Assembly: GCA_026014685.1 (NCBI GenBank)
Contig: JAOZHW010000022.1
Span: 1-64,000, forward strand
DNA length: 64,000 nucleotides
Source: Candidatus Bathyarchaeota archaeon
GTDB taxonomy: Archaea; Thermoproteota; Bathyarchaeia; Bathyarchaeales; Bathycorpusculaceae
Direction of reading: 5' to 3'
Below the pieces are notes generated by a model that saw only the letters and a program-made list of their open reading frames with translations, had not been told where the DNA came from and searched no databases. Below, piece by piece: positions 51,448 to 60,112 of this stretch. The translations under genes were made by a program, and so were the position numbers. Within the stretch, counting starts at the first letter, position 1. Every line of letters starts with the position of its first letter.

Positions 51448-51579
51448 TTAAAGCCAAGGTAATTTGAATCGAACAACCTTGCATTTTGGGCAAATTGCCA
51501 AAACTGCTTCGCCTTTAACGATTATTTCAGGCTCGTCTTTACTGCTACAATTTGGACAACCCTCTACTGTTGGCTCCAT
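51448..51579 (-). CDS. Small zinc-ribbon protein
   Basis: 43 residues from ATG 51579, too short for usual gene finding. Two CxxC pairs (GCPNCSS at 7-13 and ICPKCKV at 29-35) with 18 residues between form a zinc ribbon, then a basic-hydrophobic end (RFKLPWL). GAGG lies about 15 bases upstream. It lies between prs and the Rpe-transketolase gene, same strand. Role unknown; could be a small regulator or RNA-binding protein. Confidence 0.65.
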   Translation of the reverse strand: MEPTVEGCPNCSSKDEPEIIVKGEAVLAICPKCKVVRFKLPWL

Positions 51580-51767
51580 ATTTTTCCCTGTTCCTCTTTT
51601 CTCAGATGGATAACTTTTTTTCTTTATGTAACGACTGCGTCCAAGTTAATACCCAAAGTATATTAAATTTTGTTGATAACCGCTAAAAATTCTCTGCTGA
51701 GCAGGTTAGCGCCTGCTCGATTATCCGTCGGGGATTCTTGGCAGACAAGGGTATGTGCTGTTAATCA

Positions 51768-52622
51768 TTATAGAAAGTCTTTTAGCTGCTTCTTTATGCT
51801 TACAACCGCTGCAGGGCTTGGCACACTATCACTAACTACGATTTCTTTTGCACCCGCAGCCCTAATCCTATCAAACGCACAACCCACCAATAACCCATGA
51901 ACTGAAGCGCAAACGATTCTTTTAGCTCCACCCTTTTTGCATACCTGCACAGCCTTAATCATCGTCTCTCCGCTAATGATCATGTCATCGATCAAAATAA
52001 CGTCTCTACCTGCAATGTCTGCATCGAGTTTTTCAGAGGTTATTTGTCTAAAGGCAATTGGTCCATGGATGTAAGCGCCCATGGTTTTTTCCATGCTAAT
52101 CCCGCCTAGTTTTTCAACAAAATGTGCGGAACCTTGATCGGGTGCAATAAAAACTGGGTTTGTTACTCGAGGACTAACATAATTTAGTAAGTCTGTCGCA
52201 ATTGATCTGTTCTCTATAGATAATCCCGCGACATCCTTTTTGGCTTCACCTGATTCTATAAAGTGGCAATTAAAAGTTACGAGTTCATCAAGCCCCGCGC
52301 TGGCGAGTAATTTGATAATCATTCTTGCAGAATCAGTTTCGCCAGGTCTAGAAATCTCGTCTTGCCTAGAGTAGGGCAGATAGGGGATGATTGCAGTTAC
52401 TTTTGCTGCAACGGGTTTTACTGCGCTTAAAATTTGGAAAAACTGTAGAAGACGTGAGTCTTGGTCTGGGTAACATCTGTGTAGGATTGTAACGTGTTTG
52501 CCTGTTAGTTTTTCAATCTGTGGAATGTATATGTAATTCTCGCAGTCATGGAATTTCTTTATCTGGATGTTTGGTTCTGCGAGGTCGGAACAGTTCGGAC
52601 CAACTAATAGAAATTTTTCCAT
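51768..52622 (-). CDS. prs: Ribose-phosphate pyrophosphokinase (PRPP synthase)
   Basis: 284 residues, the archaeal length. The start LLVGPNCSDLAEPNIQIKKF, ATP-loop ILHRCYPDQDSRLLQFFQIL, PYLPYSRQDE (near 82), VFIAPDQGSAHFVEKLGGI and the PRPP loop DVILIDDMIISGETMIKAVQ (near 205) are complete. It makes PRPP from ribose-5-phosphate and ATP for nucleotide, His and Trp synthesis. A TATA element (TTTTTATAC on minus, 52643-52651) lies about 20 bases before ATG, so the mRNA is probably leaderless. It sits next to the ribose-5-P-producing genes. Confidence 0.95.
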   Translation of the reverse strand: MEKFLLVGPNCSDLAEPNIQIKKFHDCENYIYIPQIEKLTGKHVTILHRCYPDQDSRLLQFFQILSAVKPVAAKVTAIIPYLPYSRQDEISRPGETDSARMIIKLLASAGLDELVTFNCHFIESGEAKKDVAGLSIENRSIATDLLNYVSPRVTNPVFIAPDQGSAHFVEKLGGISMEKTMGAYIHGPIAFRQITSEKLDADIAGRDVILIDDMIISGETMIKAVQVCKKGGAKRIVCASVHGLLVGCAFDRIRAAGAKEIVVSDSVPSPAAVVSIKKQLKDFL

Positions 52623-52774
52623 ACCCCTAAATCGCCAGAACAGTATAAAAAGCCTACCTTATTTGATTAGCAAAAATAATCGTTTCCGAGGTTTATTTTC
52701 CCAAGAGCCTTGCTATGTAGCCAAACAGGCGTTTATGGGCAAGCTTAAGTCTAAGAAAATTTTGGGAGGGACGT

Positions 52775-53176
52775 TTATTCCCATACCGGATCTGTGGTGG
52801 TAAAAGTGACCTGTATTGAATCGCTTGGGAATTCAATGTGGCGGTTGATGTTTTTTGTGCTCTCTGCTGCAATGTCACCAAGAGAGATGGTTTGTGTCTT
52901 TAATTCCTGTTGAGTATCGGCGTTAAAGAAGCTAATGTCTACAGTGACGTTTTTTGCGTCTTTTTGTCCAAGGTTCTGAGCTGTGCCTTCCAGTATGTAT
53001 GCTCCTACGTCTAGGTCGTATCCTCCCCCAAAGCTTGTGGCAATTGAGGCTTCTTGGATTTGAGGAGGTTCTGCAAAGATTGACCCTAGCATGCCTGAAA
53101 ATAGCGTGACGCCAACAACGGAAACAGCAATGACTACAGTGAGAAGCGCCAATAGAATTATCTTAGATTTTTTCAT
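52775..53176 (-). CDS. Anchored FxLYD-like surface protein
   Basis: 133 residues. A membrane helix (IILLALLTVVIAVSVVGVTL) precedes one beta sandwich with YILEGTAQNLGQKDAKNVTV and SLGDIAAESTKNINRHIEF. It has the same architecture as 37528-37944. Probably extracellular and structural. Confidence 0.65.
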   Translation of the reverse strand: MKKSKIILLALLTVVIAVSVVGVTLFSGMLGSIFAEPPQIQEASIATSFGGGYDLDVGAYILEGTAQNLGQKDAKNVTVDISFFNADTQQELKTQTISLGDIAAESTKNINRHIEFPSDSIQVTFTTTDPVWE

Positions 53177-53274
53177 GTTTGACTAACTCTTTAAAATCTA
53201 ATAAAAGTTACCAAACGAAAACGATTGTTTCTTCATGCAATTTTGTTTTGTCTTTTTTCTGTTAACTCTAAATA

Positions 53275-53844
53275 TCACTGGGTGATATGGGGGATAACGG
53301 AAATGATTCCGGTTATAACAAATTGTACTGCAATCGCAAGCACGATTATTGCCATCAGCGCGGTTACCACGCGTATACCGTCTTTCCCTAAAAGCTTGAA
53401 CAATCTGTGCGCATGCACCATTCCCAAGTAGGATAACAGAACCCCAACGGCTATTCCTACAAATACGAAAACTGCCTCAAAAACACTGATTGCCTGCGAA
53501 AACAACAAGATGACTGTAGTTATGGTTCCTGGACCTGCGGTAAGAGGAAAAGTCAATGGAATAATTGAAATTTCTTCATGATTTTCTTCAGTTGAAAACC
53601 CGTTTTTTTCAGAAAGCATCCTCAACGCGATTGAAACCAGAAGAATACCGCCTGCTATCTGGAATGCGTATACTTCAAGGCTAAATATTTGAAAAAGAAG
53701 TGTGCCTGTAAGAGCGAAAAAAGCCAAAATAACGAAGCCTAATTTTGTGGCTTTAGCAGCTATTTTGCGGTTTTTCTCAGGGTTATTTCCCTTCGTGAGC
53801 GCGATGAATACAGCGGTGGTGCTGAGGGGATTCATCACTGCCAC
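53275..53844 (-). CDS. MarC/UPF0056 family membrane protein
   Basis: 189 residues from GTG 53844. MNPLSTTAVFIALTKGNNPE (family NP motif), a helix pair, IIPLTFPLTAGPGTITTVIL (near 95, second NP-like PLTFP...GPG motif) and four further helices are typical. The family is of unknown transport function. The first membrane helix is incomplete at this start: the frame continues upstream with TVDFAIVAISSIV-type hydrophobic sequence but without ATG, GTG or TTG. Start uncertain. Confidence 0.8.
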   Translation of the reverse strand: MAVMNPLSTTAVFIALTKGNNPEKNRKIAAKATKLGFVILAFFALTGTLLFQIFSLEVYAFQIAGGILLVSIALRMLSEKNGFSTEENHEEISIIPLTFPLTAGPGTITTVILLFSQAISVFEAVFVFVGIAVGVLLSYLGMVHAHRLFKLLGKDGIRVVTALMAIIVLAIAVQFVITGIISVIPHITQ

Positions 53845-54055
53845 GATAGATGAAATTGCTACTATCGCAAAGTCAACTGTTGAGAAAGCTGCGCACCTCT
53901 TTAGGTGCAGAAAGTAGCTGTTGGATATAAATATTTCATGAGGGTTTCATTTCGTATTCATCGTTTTTTTCTGCGATGGTATGTTGTTGTAATAACAAAT
54001 TTTAAATCTCTGCTACGACGCAATAACAAAAGAACAAAAAGAGAGGGAGAACGTA

Positions 54056-55003
54056 ATGGTTGACATTATTCAAATTTTAGCGATAGTTGTACCGATAATT
54101 TTTATCGTGTACGTTTTGCTCTCGTCACTTCGTATTGTTAGACCCATAGAGCGAGGGCTAGTTGAACGTCTGGGCAAGTATCACCGATTTGTGCAGCCAG
54201 GCATCACGCTGCTTGTGCCCTTCGTTGACCGCATCATAAAAGTCAACATCACCGAACGCATGACCCCCGTGCAACGTCAAGACGTCATCACAAGAGACAA
54301 AGTATTCATGGGTGTAGACGCAGTCGTCTTCTACAAAGTGAAGACCGACGAAACCTCAGTCAAAGCATCCCAGTACTTTGTAAACAACTACGAATCCCAA
54401 ATCGACACCCTAGCACGAACAGTGCTTCGCGACATCATCGGCGGCATGGACATGACCGTAGCAAACACCAGCCGCCCCACCATCAACGCAAAACTCAAAG
54501 AAGCACTCGACGAACAAACCAAAGACTGGGGTATAGAAATCGTCCGGGCAGAAATCAAAGACCTCGAACCCCCACGCGGCTTAATGAGCAGCATGGAATC
54601 CGTGCTTAAAGCCGACAACGAACGCCAAGCCGCAGAAAAAACCGCCATCGCACAGGCCACATTGGCAAGTGGTGAAAAGAACGCGGCGATTCAACGGGCG
54701 GAAGGTATGAAGCAAGCAGCCATATTGCAGGCGGAAGGTCAAAAAACAGCCACCATCGCCATCGCAGAGGGTGACGCGCAAGCTACGAAACTGCGCAACG
54801 AAGCCTTAACCACCTACTTCAAGGACTCCGCCATAACCTTCAAGCAGCTTGAAACAATCATGATGTCGCTGCAGAATAATACAAAAATCATAGTGCCAGA
54901 AGGCAAAGCCATCTCGCTGATACTAAACGAGCAGGAAAACCTAAACAAAGCCACGATTCTGCCGATACCCCCGCCGCCAGCACAGAAGAAAACCACCCAA
55001 TAA
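54056..55003 (+). CDS. Stomatin/prohibitin-like SPFH (band 7) protein
   Basis: 315 residues. An N-terminal membrane helix (IIQILAIVVPIIFIVYVLL) is followed by the SPFH domain: RPIERGLVERLGKYHRFVQP, then GITLLVPFVDRIIKVNITER (30-75) and LRDIIGGMDMTVANTSRPT. A long coiled coil with Ala/Glu repeats (LKADNERQAAEKTAIAQATL, 185-245) and a Pro-rich end complete it. SPFH proteins scaffold membrane microdomains. GAGAGGGAGA precedes the ATG. An NfeD partner is not adjacent. Confidence 0.92.
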   Translation: MVDIIQILAIVVPIIFIVYVLLSSLRIVRPIERGLVERLGKYHRFVQPGITLLVPFVDRIIKVNITERMTPVQRQDVITRDKVFMGVDAVVFYKVKTDETSVKASQYFVNNYESQIDTLARTVLRDIIGGMDMTVANTSRPTINAKLKEALDEQTKDWGIEIVRAEIKDLEPPRGLMSSMESVLKADNERQAAEKTAIAQATLASGEKNAAIQRAEGMKQAAILQAEGQKTATIAIAEGDAQATKLRNEALTTYFKDSAITFKQLETIMMSLQNNTKIIVPEGKAISLILNEQENLNKATILPIPPPPAQKKTTQ

Positions 55004-55008
55004 CAAAG

Positions 55009-55437
55009 TTAGGGTTTCACGCCGTTTTTTAGGTGTGAAACATAATCCTCTATCATTTTTTCGTGCTCAAACGCCAAAGGCAAAGGCAACGCGTCTAAGC
55101 TGAAAAGTTGCATCTGCTGGATTTCGCTGTCTTGCTTTTTTAGCTCTCCACCCACAGGCTTAACCACAAAGCAGGTGGGGTAGTACTCGTATTCTACGTC
55201 ATCTTTGACGCCTACTTCAACATATTCGCCCAATACCTCTACTATCGCTACGTCGAGCCCTGTTTCCTCTTTGACTTCCCGAACCACAGTTTGCTCTATG
55301 GTTTCCCCAGGGTCCATTCTGCCGCCAGGCAGCGCCCAGTAACCCACAAACGGGCGCGTGTTGCGTTTTATAAGCAAAATCTTACCATCAGGGTAAGGGA
55401 TTATCGCGGTCGATGTTTTGCCAGTGTATTTTTTCAT
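55009..55437 (-). CDS. NUDIX hydrolase
   Basis: 142 residues. The NUDIX box is complete: GGRMDPGETIEQTVVREVKE then ETGL (G-x5-E-x7-REUxEExGU). It cleaves a nucleoside diphosphate linked to another group; substrate unknown, possibly an oxidised or damaged nucleotide. Transcribed together with the ABC permease just upstream (9-base gap) and convergent with the stomatin gene. Confidence 0.88.
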   Translation of the reverse strand: MKKYTGKTSTAIIPYPDGKILLIKRNTRPFVGYWALPGGRMDPGETIEQTVVREVKEETGLDVAIVEVLGEYVEVGVKDDVEYEYYPTCFVVKPVGGELKKQDSEIQQMQLFSLDALPLPLAFEHEKMIEDYVSHLKNGVKP

Positions 55438-55446
55438 ATTGTTGCC

Positions 55447-56235
55447 TCAGGTTGTGTACTTCTTTCGCCAGTTAATAAGCACAGTGACCGCAAAGATGGT
55501 TATTCCAGTGAAAACCACCACGGGACCAGGATGCTGCCCAAAATAGTTCGCCAAAAGCACACCCGAAACGGCCGCAACTAACCCGAAAACCGCGCTAAAC
55601 ATCACGTACCTGTGCATGTTAGTGCTCAAGTTTCTGGCCGCAATCGCAGGCACTATTACGAGAAAACCAACTAGCAGGGTGCCGACGATTTGGATGCCGA
55701 TAGCTACAACCAACGAAACCAAAAGCAGATACATCAGGTTTGTCCTAGCCACGTTGATGCCTTTTGAAACAGCTAGATCCTCGGAGATCATTGCTAAGAC
55801 GACTTTTTTGTAGAGCACCCGTGTGAGGAGGATGGCGCCGATTGAGATTATAACTGCAGCTCCAACATGCATGGCGGTGATTTTGGTTATGTCTCCAAAA
55901 AGTGCTTCTTCTAACGCTTCTAAATCGTCCCCCATTAACAGGATACCTGCTGCTAACGCAAAAGTAAACATTGCACCAACGAGTGCCTCAAAAGAAATCT
56001 TGGTTACCCGCTGCAGATGCCAAATTATGACGGCTGAAATAAACAGGAAAGCAAACGCACCGACCAAGGGATCAAAATTGAAAAGGATCCCAATCGCCAA
56101 GCCGGGTAATGCAACGTGGGAGAGAGCATCGCCGACGAGCGCCATCTTTTCCAAAACCATCAAGGAACCAAGGTAACCTGCAGATATACCGACGAAGACG
56201 GCAGTTATGACGCTGTAGAGCAGGGCCTCTGACAT
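55447..56235 (-). CDS. Metal ABC transporter permease (ZnuB/MntB family)
   Basis: 262 residues with seven or eight membrane helices. GYLGSLMVLEKMALVGDALS then HVALPGLAIG is the ABC-3 permease signature near 20-50, and LVGFLVIVPAIAARNLST near 200 the closing part. It moves zinc, manganese or iron across the membrane with the ATPase gene upstream, which overlaps it by one base. No substrate-binding (ZnuA-like) gene lies in the window. Confidence 0.92.
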   Translation of the reverse strand: MSEALLYSVITAVFVGISAGYLGSLMVLEKMALVGDALSHVALPGLAIGILFNFDPLVGAFAFLFISAVIIWHLQRVTKISFEALVGAMFTFALAAGILLMGDDLEALEEALFGDITKITAMHVGAAVIISIGAILLTRVLYKKVVLAMISEDLAVSKGINVARTNLMYLLLVSLVVAIGIQIVGTLLVGFLVIVPAIAARNLSTNMHRYVMFSAVFGLVAAVSGVLLANYFGQHPGPVVVFTGITIFAVTVLINWRKKYTT

Positions 56236-56927
56236 TATGGTTCTCCTTTTTGGGTTTCAACACAGACTGTTTCGCCGTAGATCTGCTTTTGGATGTTTGG
56301 TTTGCCTATTTCGCTTGAGGGACCGCAGTATGTTACGCATTTGTTTAGGGCAAGTAAGTCGTCAGCGTATTCTTGGACGATATGTATGTTGTGGGTGATT
56401 AGGAGAATGGTTATTTTCTGAGTTTTTTTGATTTCGTTTAGCATCAAATAAATGGGTTCCTCGCTGTCCATATCCACACCTGTAGTGGGTTCATCGAGGA
56501 GCAGCACGTTTGGGTGGTCGATTAATGCCCAAGCAATAAGCACCCGCCGCAACTGTCCACCCGAGAGGACTCCGAGACGCTTGTTTAGGATGCTTTTGTC
56601 GGTTAACCGTACACTCTCTAGCGCCTCTATGTAGTTTCCTTTTCCGATGGAGAGAAACTCCTTCACAGACATCGGCACATCGGAGACAGTTACGTACTGG
56701 GGAACATAGCCAATCTTGACCTTTTCAGTCCACTCAATTGACCCAGTATAAGGTAGAAGGTTTAGAAGAGTGCGCAGCAAAACCGTTTTGCCTGCCCCGT
56801 TAGGTCCCAATATGGCTAAGGTTTTGCCTTTTTTAACGTTGAAGCTGACATGGTTTAGTAAGGTTTGGTTTTGCAGTTTAACTCCAAGGTTTGAAACCTT
56901 CAATATGTAACCGTTAGCATCCGCCAT
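56235..56927 (-). CDS. Metal ABC transporter ATP-binding protein (ZnuC-like)
   Basis: 230 residues. Walker A LGPNGAGKTVLLRTLLNLLP (near 36), Q-loop KIGYVPQYVTV, signature LSGGQLRRVLIAWALIDHP (near 120), Walker B VLLLDEPTTGVDM and His switch LLITHNIHIV are complete. Together with the permease it forms a metal importer. It is the first gene of the pair on the minus strand. Confidence 0.92.
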   Translation of the reverse strand: MADANGYILKVSNLGVKLQNQTLLNHVSFNVKKGKTLAILGPNGAGKTVLLRTLLNLLPYTGSIEWTEKVKIGYVPQYVTVSDVPMSVKEFLSIGKGNYIEALESVRLTDKSILNKRLGVLSGGQLRRVLIAWALIDHPNVLLLDEPTTGVDMDSEEPIYLMLNEIKKTQKITILLITHNIHIVQEYADDLLALNKCVTYCGPSSEIGKPNIQKQIYGETVCVETQKGEP

Positions 56928-57001
56928 AATTCTCGTCTACCATAAACAGCACATTAGTAACTGTATGACGAGTACAATAAGTTTTTTGAAGCCAAAGAGG
57001 G

Positions 57002-58612
57002 CTAACTCTTAACTAAACTACTTAAGTCAGTCTCTTCCCGCTCAGACAACCAACCAGCACCTTTAAGATAACTCAAACCCACGTTTATCCTGTTGACGAA
57101 GTCACTGTTTTTTAAAAGATTTTTTCCCTTTCCTGACCCCCAGAGTTCTCTCTCGAAAACGCTGTTATGCCACGTCAACGCTTCCACGTTGTCCATAAGT
57201 GTTGCCACTGTTTTGTAGCGGGGCGTTAGGAGATTTTTGGTTTTGGAGAAGCCTAATGCGCCTTTGAGCTTCGAAGAAAGGTCAACTTCATTAATCGTTG
57301 AAGGAGGGATACATAGGTAGCGTCTTGCTGAATTATACTCGTAGCAAGCAACGTAGAATGGAACATAAACCAAAGTTGGGGTTTTTATTTGTAAGTCACT
57401 GATACCTAAATCGTCAAAGCCCGAGGTGAGGGTTTCTTCAAGTTTTAGGTTTTGTTCAATGCCCTCAACGATGGGTTTCTCTAACGCGAGTAGCCTGTTA
57501 CTTTCTTGTTTGAGCGCAAACGTTTTTGCGTCCCGAGCTTCTTCCAACCTAATCAGAGGTTGCCTCGCCGCTTTTATTTGGCTCTCCAATTCGAAGTTGA
57601 GGTTTGACAGCATATCTGATTTCGATTTGACAATTCGTTTTATTGAATCTTCAGTATTTTTTAGCTCTTTTTTCAGTGCAGAGAGTTCTTTTTGGGCTTT
57701 CTTGCTTTTGTCTTTCCAACGTTTCTCATAAATTTTGTGACCCTGTTTACCATGCAGTTTAGCTTCCCTTTCGTATTGTCGAATCTTGATTTCAAGACGT
57801 TTTATGAGCCGCTCAATTTTAACACTATACTTCTGCTGCTCACTAAACTCTTTATCGAAACTGGTGGTTACTTGTTTGATTTTTTTAGAAAAAGCCTTTT
57901 TTATTGCCGCCACTTGTGGGTTTATGAATTCTGCTTGAGCTTTGATTTTCGCGTTAGCTTCTTCTGTGGCAGCAACGATTTCATATTCGATTTCAGTTAT
58001 GTATTGGCTACTGGTTTTTCTAAGCAAGCTGAGGCATTCGGCGAGTTTAGCTTGATTTTCTCTCAGCTGTGATTGCAGGTTATCTATCTCTGTTAAGGGT
58101 GCTGAAATTCTTGTTTCATCAAGAACAGGCGAAAGCAAAATCGCAGACTCACCTGTTTCGTTTGCTTCTTTTAGGTAACTTTTGAATTCGTTTTTGAAGT
58201 CGGGGTTCGTGATTAACCCTCTAAGTGTAAATGTTTTCTCATCGGGAACCTGCTTGAAGTATCCGCCATGCGCGGCGAGAAAAGAGAGGTAGTTTTCTCT
58301 GGGACGCTGATTTGCCTCTAAGGCAGCTAAAAATTCTTTTGCGGAAAGCGCTTCCGTAAACTGCAAATTGTGTGCAAAGCCGCCTAAACCATCAAACAAC
58401 AAGACCATTTTGTCTTTTGGAAACAACCACACGGGATACCCAGCTTTGGCGAGGAAGGCCAATTTCTCTTGGGGTTGCCTTGAAAGCAAACCGCCCCCCT
58501 TATTTCGCGCCATCTCTGCAACTGCAAAAACCGCTGCCGCCTCAGCCTCTGGTCGGCTACCTTTTTGACCTGAAAAGGAGAGAATAGAGGGGGTTGTTTG
58601 GGTGGTAACCAT
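57002..58612 (-). CDS. Large orphan coiled-coil protein
   Basis: 536 residues. The N-terminal domain (1-165) is globular with GYPVWLFPKDKMVLLFDGLG. Residues 175-410 are a long basic coiled coil rich in Lys/Glu/Gln with repeats such as SKKAQKELSALKKELKNTED. The C-terminal domain (420-536) has PTLVYVPFYVACYEYNSARR and ends with a helical piece. No family recognised. The plan (head, long coil, head) resembles cytoskeletal or chromosome-tethering proteins, but no ATPase motif exists. No operon partner is evident. Confidence 0.7.
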   Translation of the reverse strand: MVTTQTTPSILSFSGQKGSRPEAEAAAVFAVAEMARNKGGGLLSRQPQEKLAFLAKAGYPVWLFPKDKMVLLFDGLGGFAHNLQFTEALSAKEFLAALEANQRPRENYLSFLAAHGGYFKQVPDEKTFTLRGLITNPDFKNEFKSYLKEANETGESAILLSPVLDETRISAPLTEIDNLQSQLRENQAKLAECLSLLRKTSSQYITEIEYEIVAATEEANAKIKAQAEFINPQVAAIKKAFSKKIKQVTTSFDKEFSEQQKYSVKIERLIKRLEIKIRQYEREAKLHGKQGHKIYEKRWKDKSKKAQKELSALKKELKNTEDSIKRIVKSKSDMLSNLNFELESQIKAARQPLIRLEEARDAKTFALKQESNRLLALEKPIVEGIEQNLKLEETLTSGFDDLGISDLQIKTPTLVYVPFYVACYEYNSARRYLCIPPSTINEVDLSSKLKGALGFSKTKNLLTPRYKTVATLMDNVEALTWHNSVFERELWGSGKGKNLLKNSDFVNRINVGLSYLKGAGWLSEREETDLSSLVKS

Positions 58613-58658
58613 TAGGGTCTGTGATGGTATAGAGGGCTTGGTTTTTTTAAAAGTTGCC

Positions 58659-59138
58659 TCATTTATGGGGAGGTTGAGGGGTGAGTTCTTTTTCCATGGC
58701 TTTAGCTAAACGTTTCCAGAGGTCACAATCCGCTTTACACAAGCGGTCAGTCAGAACTTTTTGCTCCTGAGATGTCAGGTTTTCTTTTTGTTCAATGTGG
58801 TGAGCAGTAAACTCTAGACACGAGCCACCATCGCCTTCGGGTTTAATTTCGTAGATGAATTGTGAATGCTTGTTTGGACCTGAAATGTGTGTGGAAACCC
58901 ACATTAACTGGTCGGGGTAGAGATGCACGAGCTTTTGTTTCTCGATAACTCCGCTTTTTGTGTGGAAAGTTTCTTTCAAGAGAACTACGGTTTTGGCTAT
59001 CCACGTGACTTCTTGTTTAGCGTTGTCTTCACCCATCAATGATGGATCATCTGGCGAATAATCGACACACCAATGGTATGCCGCTTGGGCTTGAACTTTG
59101 AAAGACTGGCTGAAATGATAACAGAGTCTATGAGGCAT
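58659..59138 (-). CDS. SRPBCC/START-like protein
   Basis: 159 residues. FSQSFKVQAQAAYHWCVDYS at the start, then WIAKTVVLLKETFHTKSGV, QLMWVSTHISGPNKHSQFIY and CLEFTAHHIEQKE, with a long C-terminal helix, match the helix-grip fold used for hydrophobic ligands or polyketide-like steps. Ligand unknown. Confidence 0.65.
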   Translation of the reverse strand: MPHRLCYHFSQSFKVQAQAAYHWCVDYSPDDPSLMGEDNAKQEVTWIAKTVVLLKETFHTKSGVIEKQKLVHLYPDQLMWVSTHISGPNKHSQFIYEIKPEGDGGSCLEFTAHHIEQKENLTSQEQKVLTDRLCKADCDLWKRLAKAMEKELTPQPPHK

Positions 59139-59435
59139 ATTGATAGCGCAAACGGAAATGTGTTCGCATGATTTATATTACGCTTACGTCAAAGCTCCAA
59201 GAAAAAATTTATGGAGGTGATTCTAAAGAATCAGAAAGTAGAGATCGCCATTGCGTTCGATGCGTGCACAGAAATATAGTTCAATTTGATGTGTCCGATT
59301 CGCTTCTTGATTCAACAACTCAAAAAGCTGGAATACCAAGTAATAATCTATATTGTTGACCAGAAAAATTTATCTCTTGCAGGACAAAATAGCTGGCAAG
59401 CAAGATATCTCTAAAAGAAAAGTAGGGAACGCAGT
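59139..59435 (+). other. Degraded coding-like region
   Basis: All three plus frames carry short protein-like pieces broken by stops: 59168-59359 (NIVQFDVSDSLLDSTTQKAG), a piece with VEIAIAFDACTEI, and one with IIYIVDQKNLSLAGQNS, ending at the stop at about 59412. It looks like a gene remnant with several frame changes, running into the fragment that follows. Not assigned to a family. Confidence 0.35.
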
Positions 59436-59639
59436 TTGGAATGTATTTTTAGAATTCGCCGGGTCATTACGGAAAGCTATACTTGTTACGATCGCTGTGT
59501 TCCTTTGGAGAAACTCTTTTTATCTGCAGGATGCGAATTTCAAGAGGCAGTGGCTTGTTCTAAAAAAGTACGTAGAGCATTTACCCTTATTAATTTAGAA
59601 GACGAATTTAGGGACGAAAAATTTAGAAAAAAAAAATAA
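59436..59639 (+). pseudogene. Gene fragment ending at an A10 run
   Basis: A frame from TTG 59436 encodes 67 residues (ESYTCYDRCVPLEKLFLSAG near the start, LINLEDEFRDEKFRKKK at the end) and stops at TAA right after ten A residues (59627-59636). Re-reading one A leads into ATA ATT GCA AAA and 31 further codons that join in frame to the gene at 59729. The two parts probably formed one gene. Confidence 0.45.
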
Positions 59640-59728
59640 TTGCAAAAGTCTGGAGCATTCCATACCTGTTAAGCATCCCCCGCGATTTTAGAAGTAAACT
59701 CCGAAAAATCAACAACGAAGTAGCCAAA

Positions 59729-60112
59729 ATGGAAAACTCGGGCGCTGATCTTAGTACCTATGTTCACCGCTTATCTATGTTAGGCGGTTCATTATTTGAA
59801 ACTAAAAGTGGTTTAGAACAAACACAACAAAAGGTAAACTCGATTAGTTCGCTTTTAATAGAGACTACTTTACTTCAAGACATCATATTGGATCTTGATT
59901 CAGATATTAAAAATAGAAAATACAACCCATTGAAAGGATATACCTCTGTTCAAATTGCAAAGGTTTCAGAACAACTGGAAACAAAATTTAACAAACTAAC
60001 CGAACCGCTCATCAACATCAAGAACACAACGCAAGTTCCACCCAAGAAAAGAAATTTCTGGGAAGATTTCTTGAACATTTCCCTCCCTAAAATGAAAAGA
60101 TTACTTGGCTGA
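59729..60112 (+). CDS. Hypothetical helical protein (downstream part of frameshifted gene)
   Basis: 127 residues from ATG 59729, but the frame is open back to 59627 (IIAKVWSIPYLLSIPRDFRS and more). The body is helical with GGSLFETKSGLEQTQQKVNS and VSEQLETKFNKLTEPLINI, a likely coiled coil. The end is basic with KRNFWEDFLNISLPKMKRLL. No family recognised. It overlaps the end of nreA by 12 bases on the opposite strand. Confidence 0.5.
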   Translation: MENSGADLSTYVHRLSMLGGSLFETKSGLEQTQQKVNSISSLLIETTLLQDIILDLDSDIKNRKYNPLKGYTSVQIAKVSEQLETKFNKLTEPLINIKNTTQVPPKKRNFWEDFLNISLPKMKRLLG

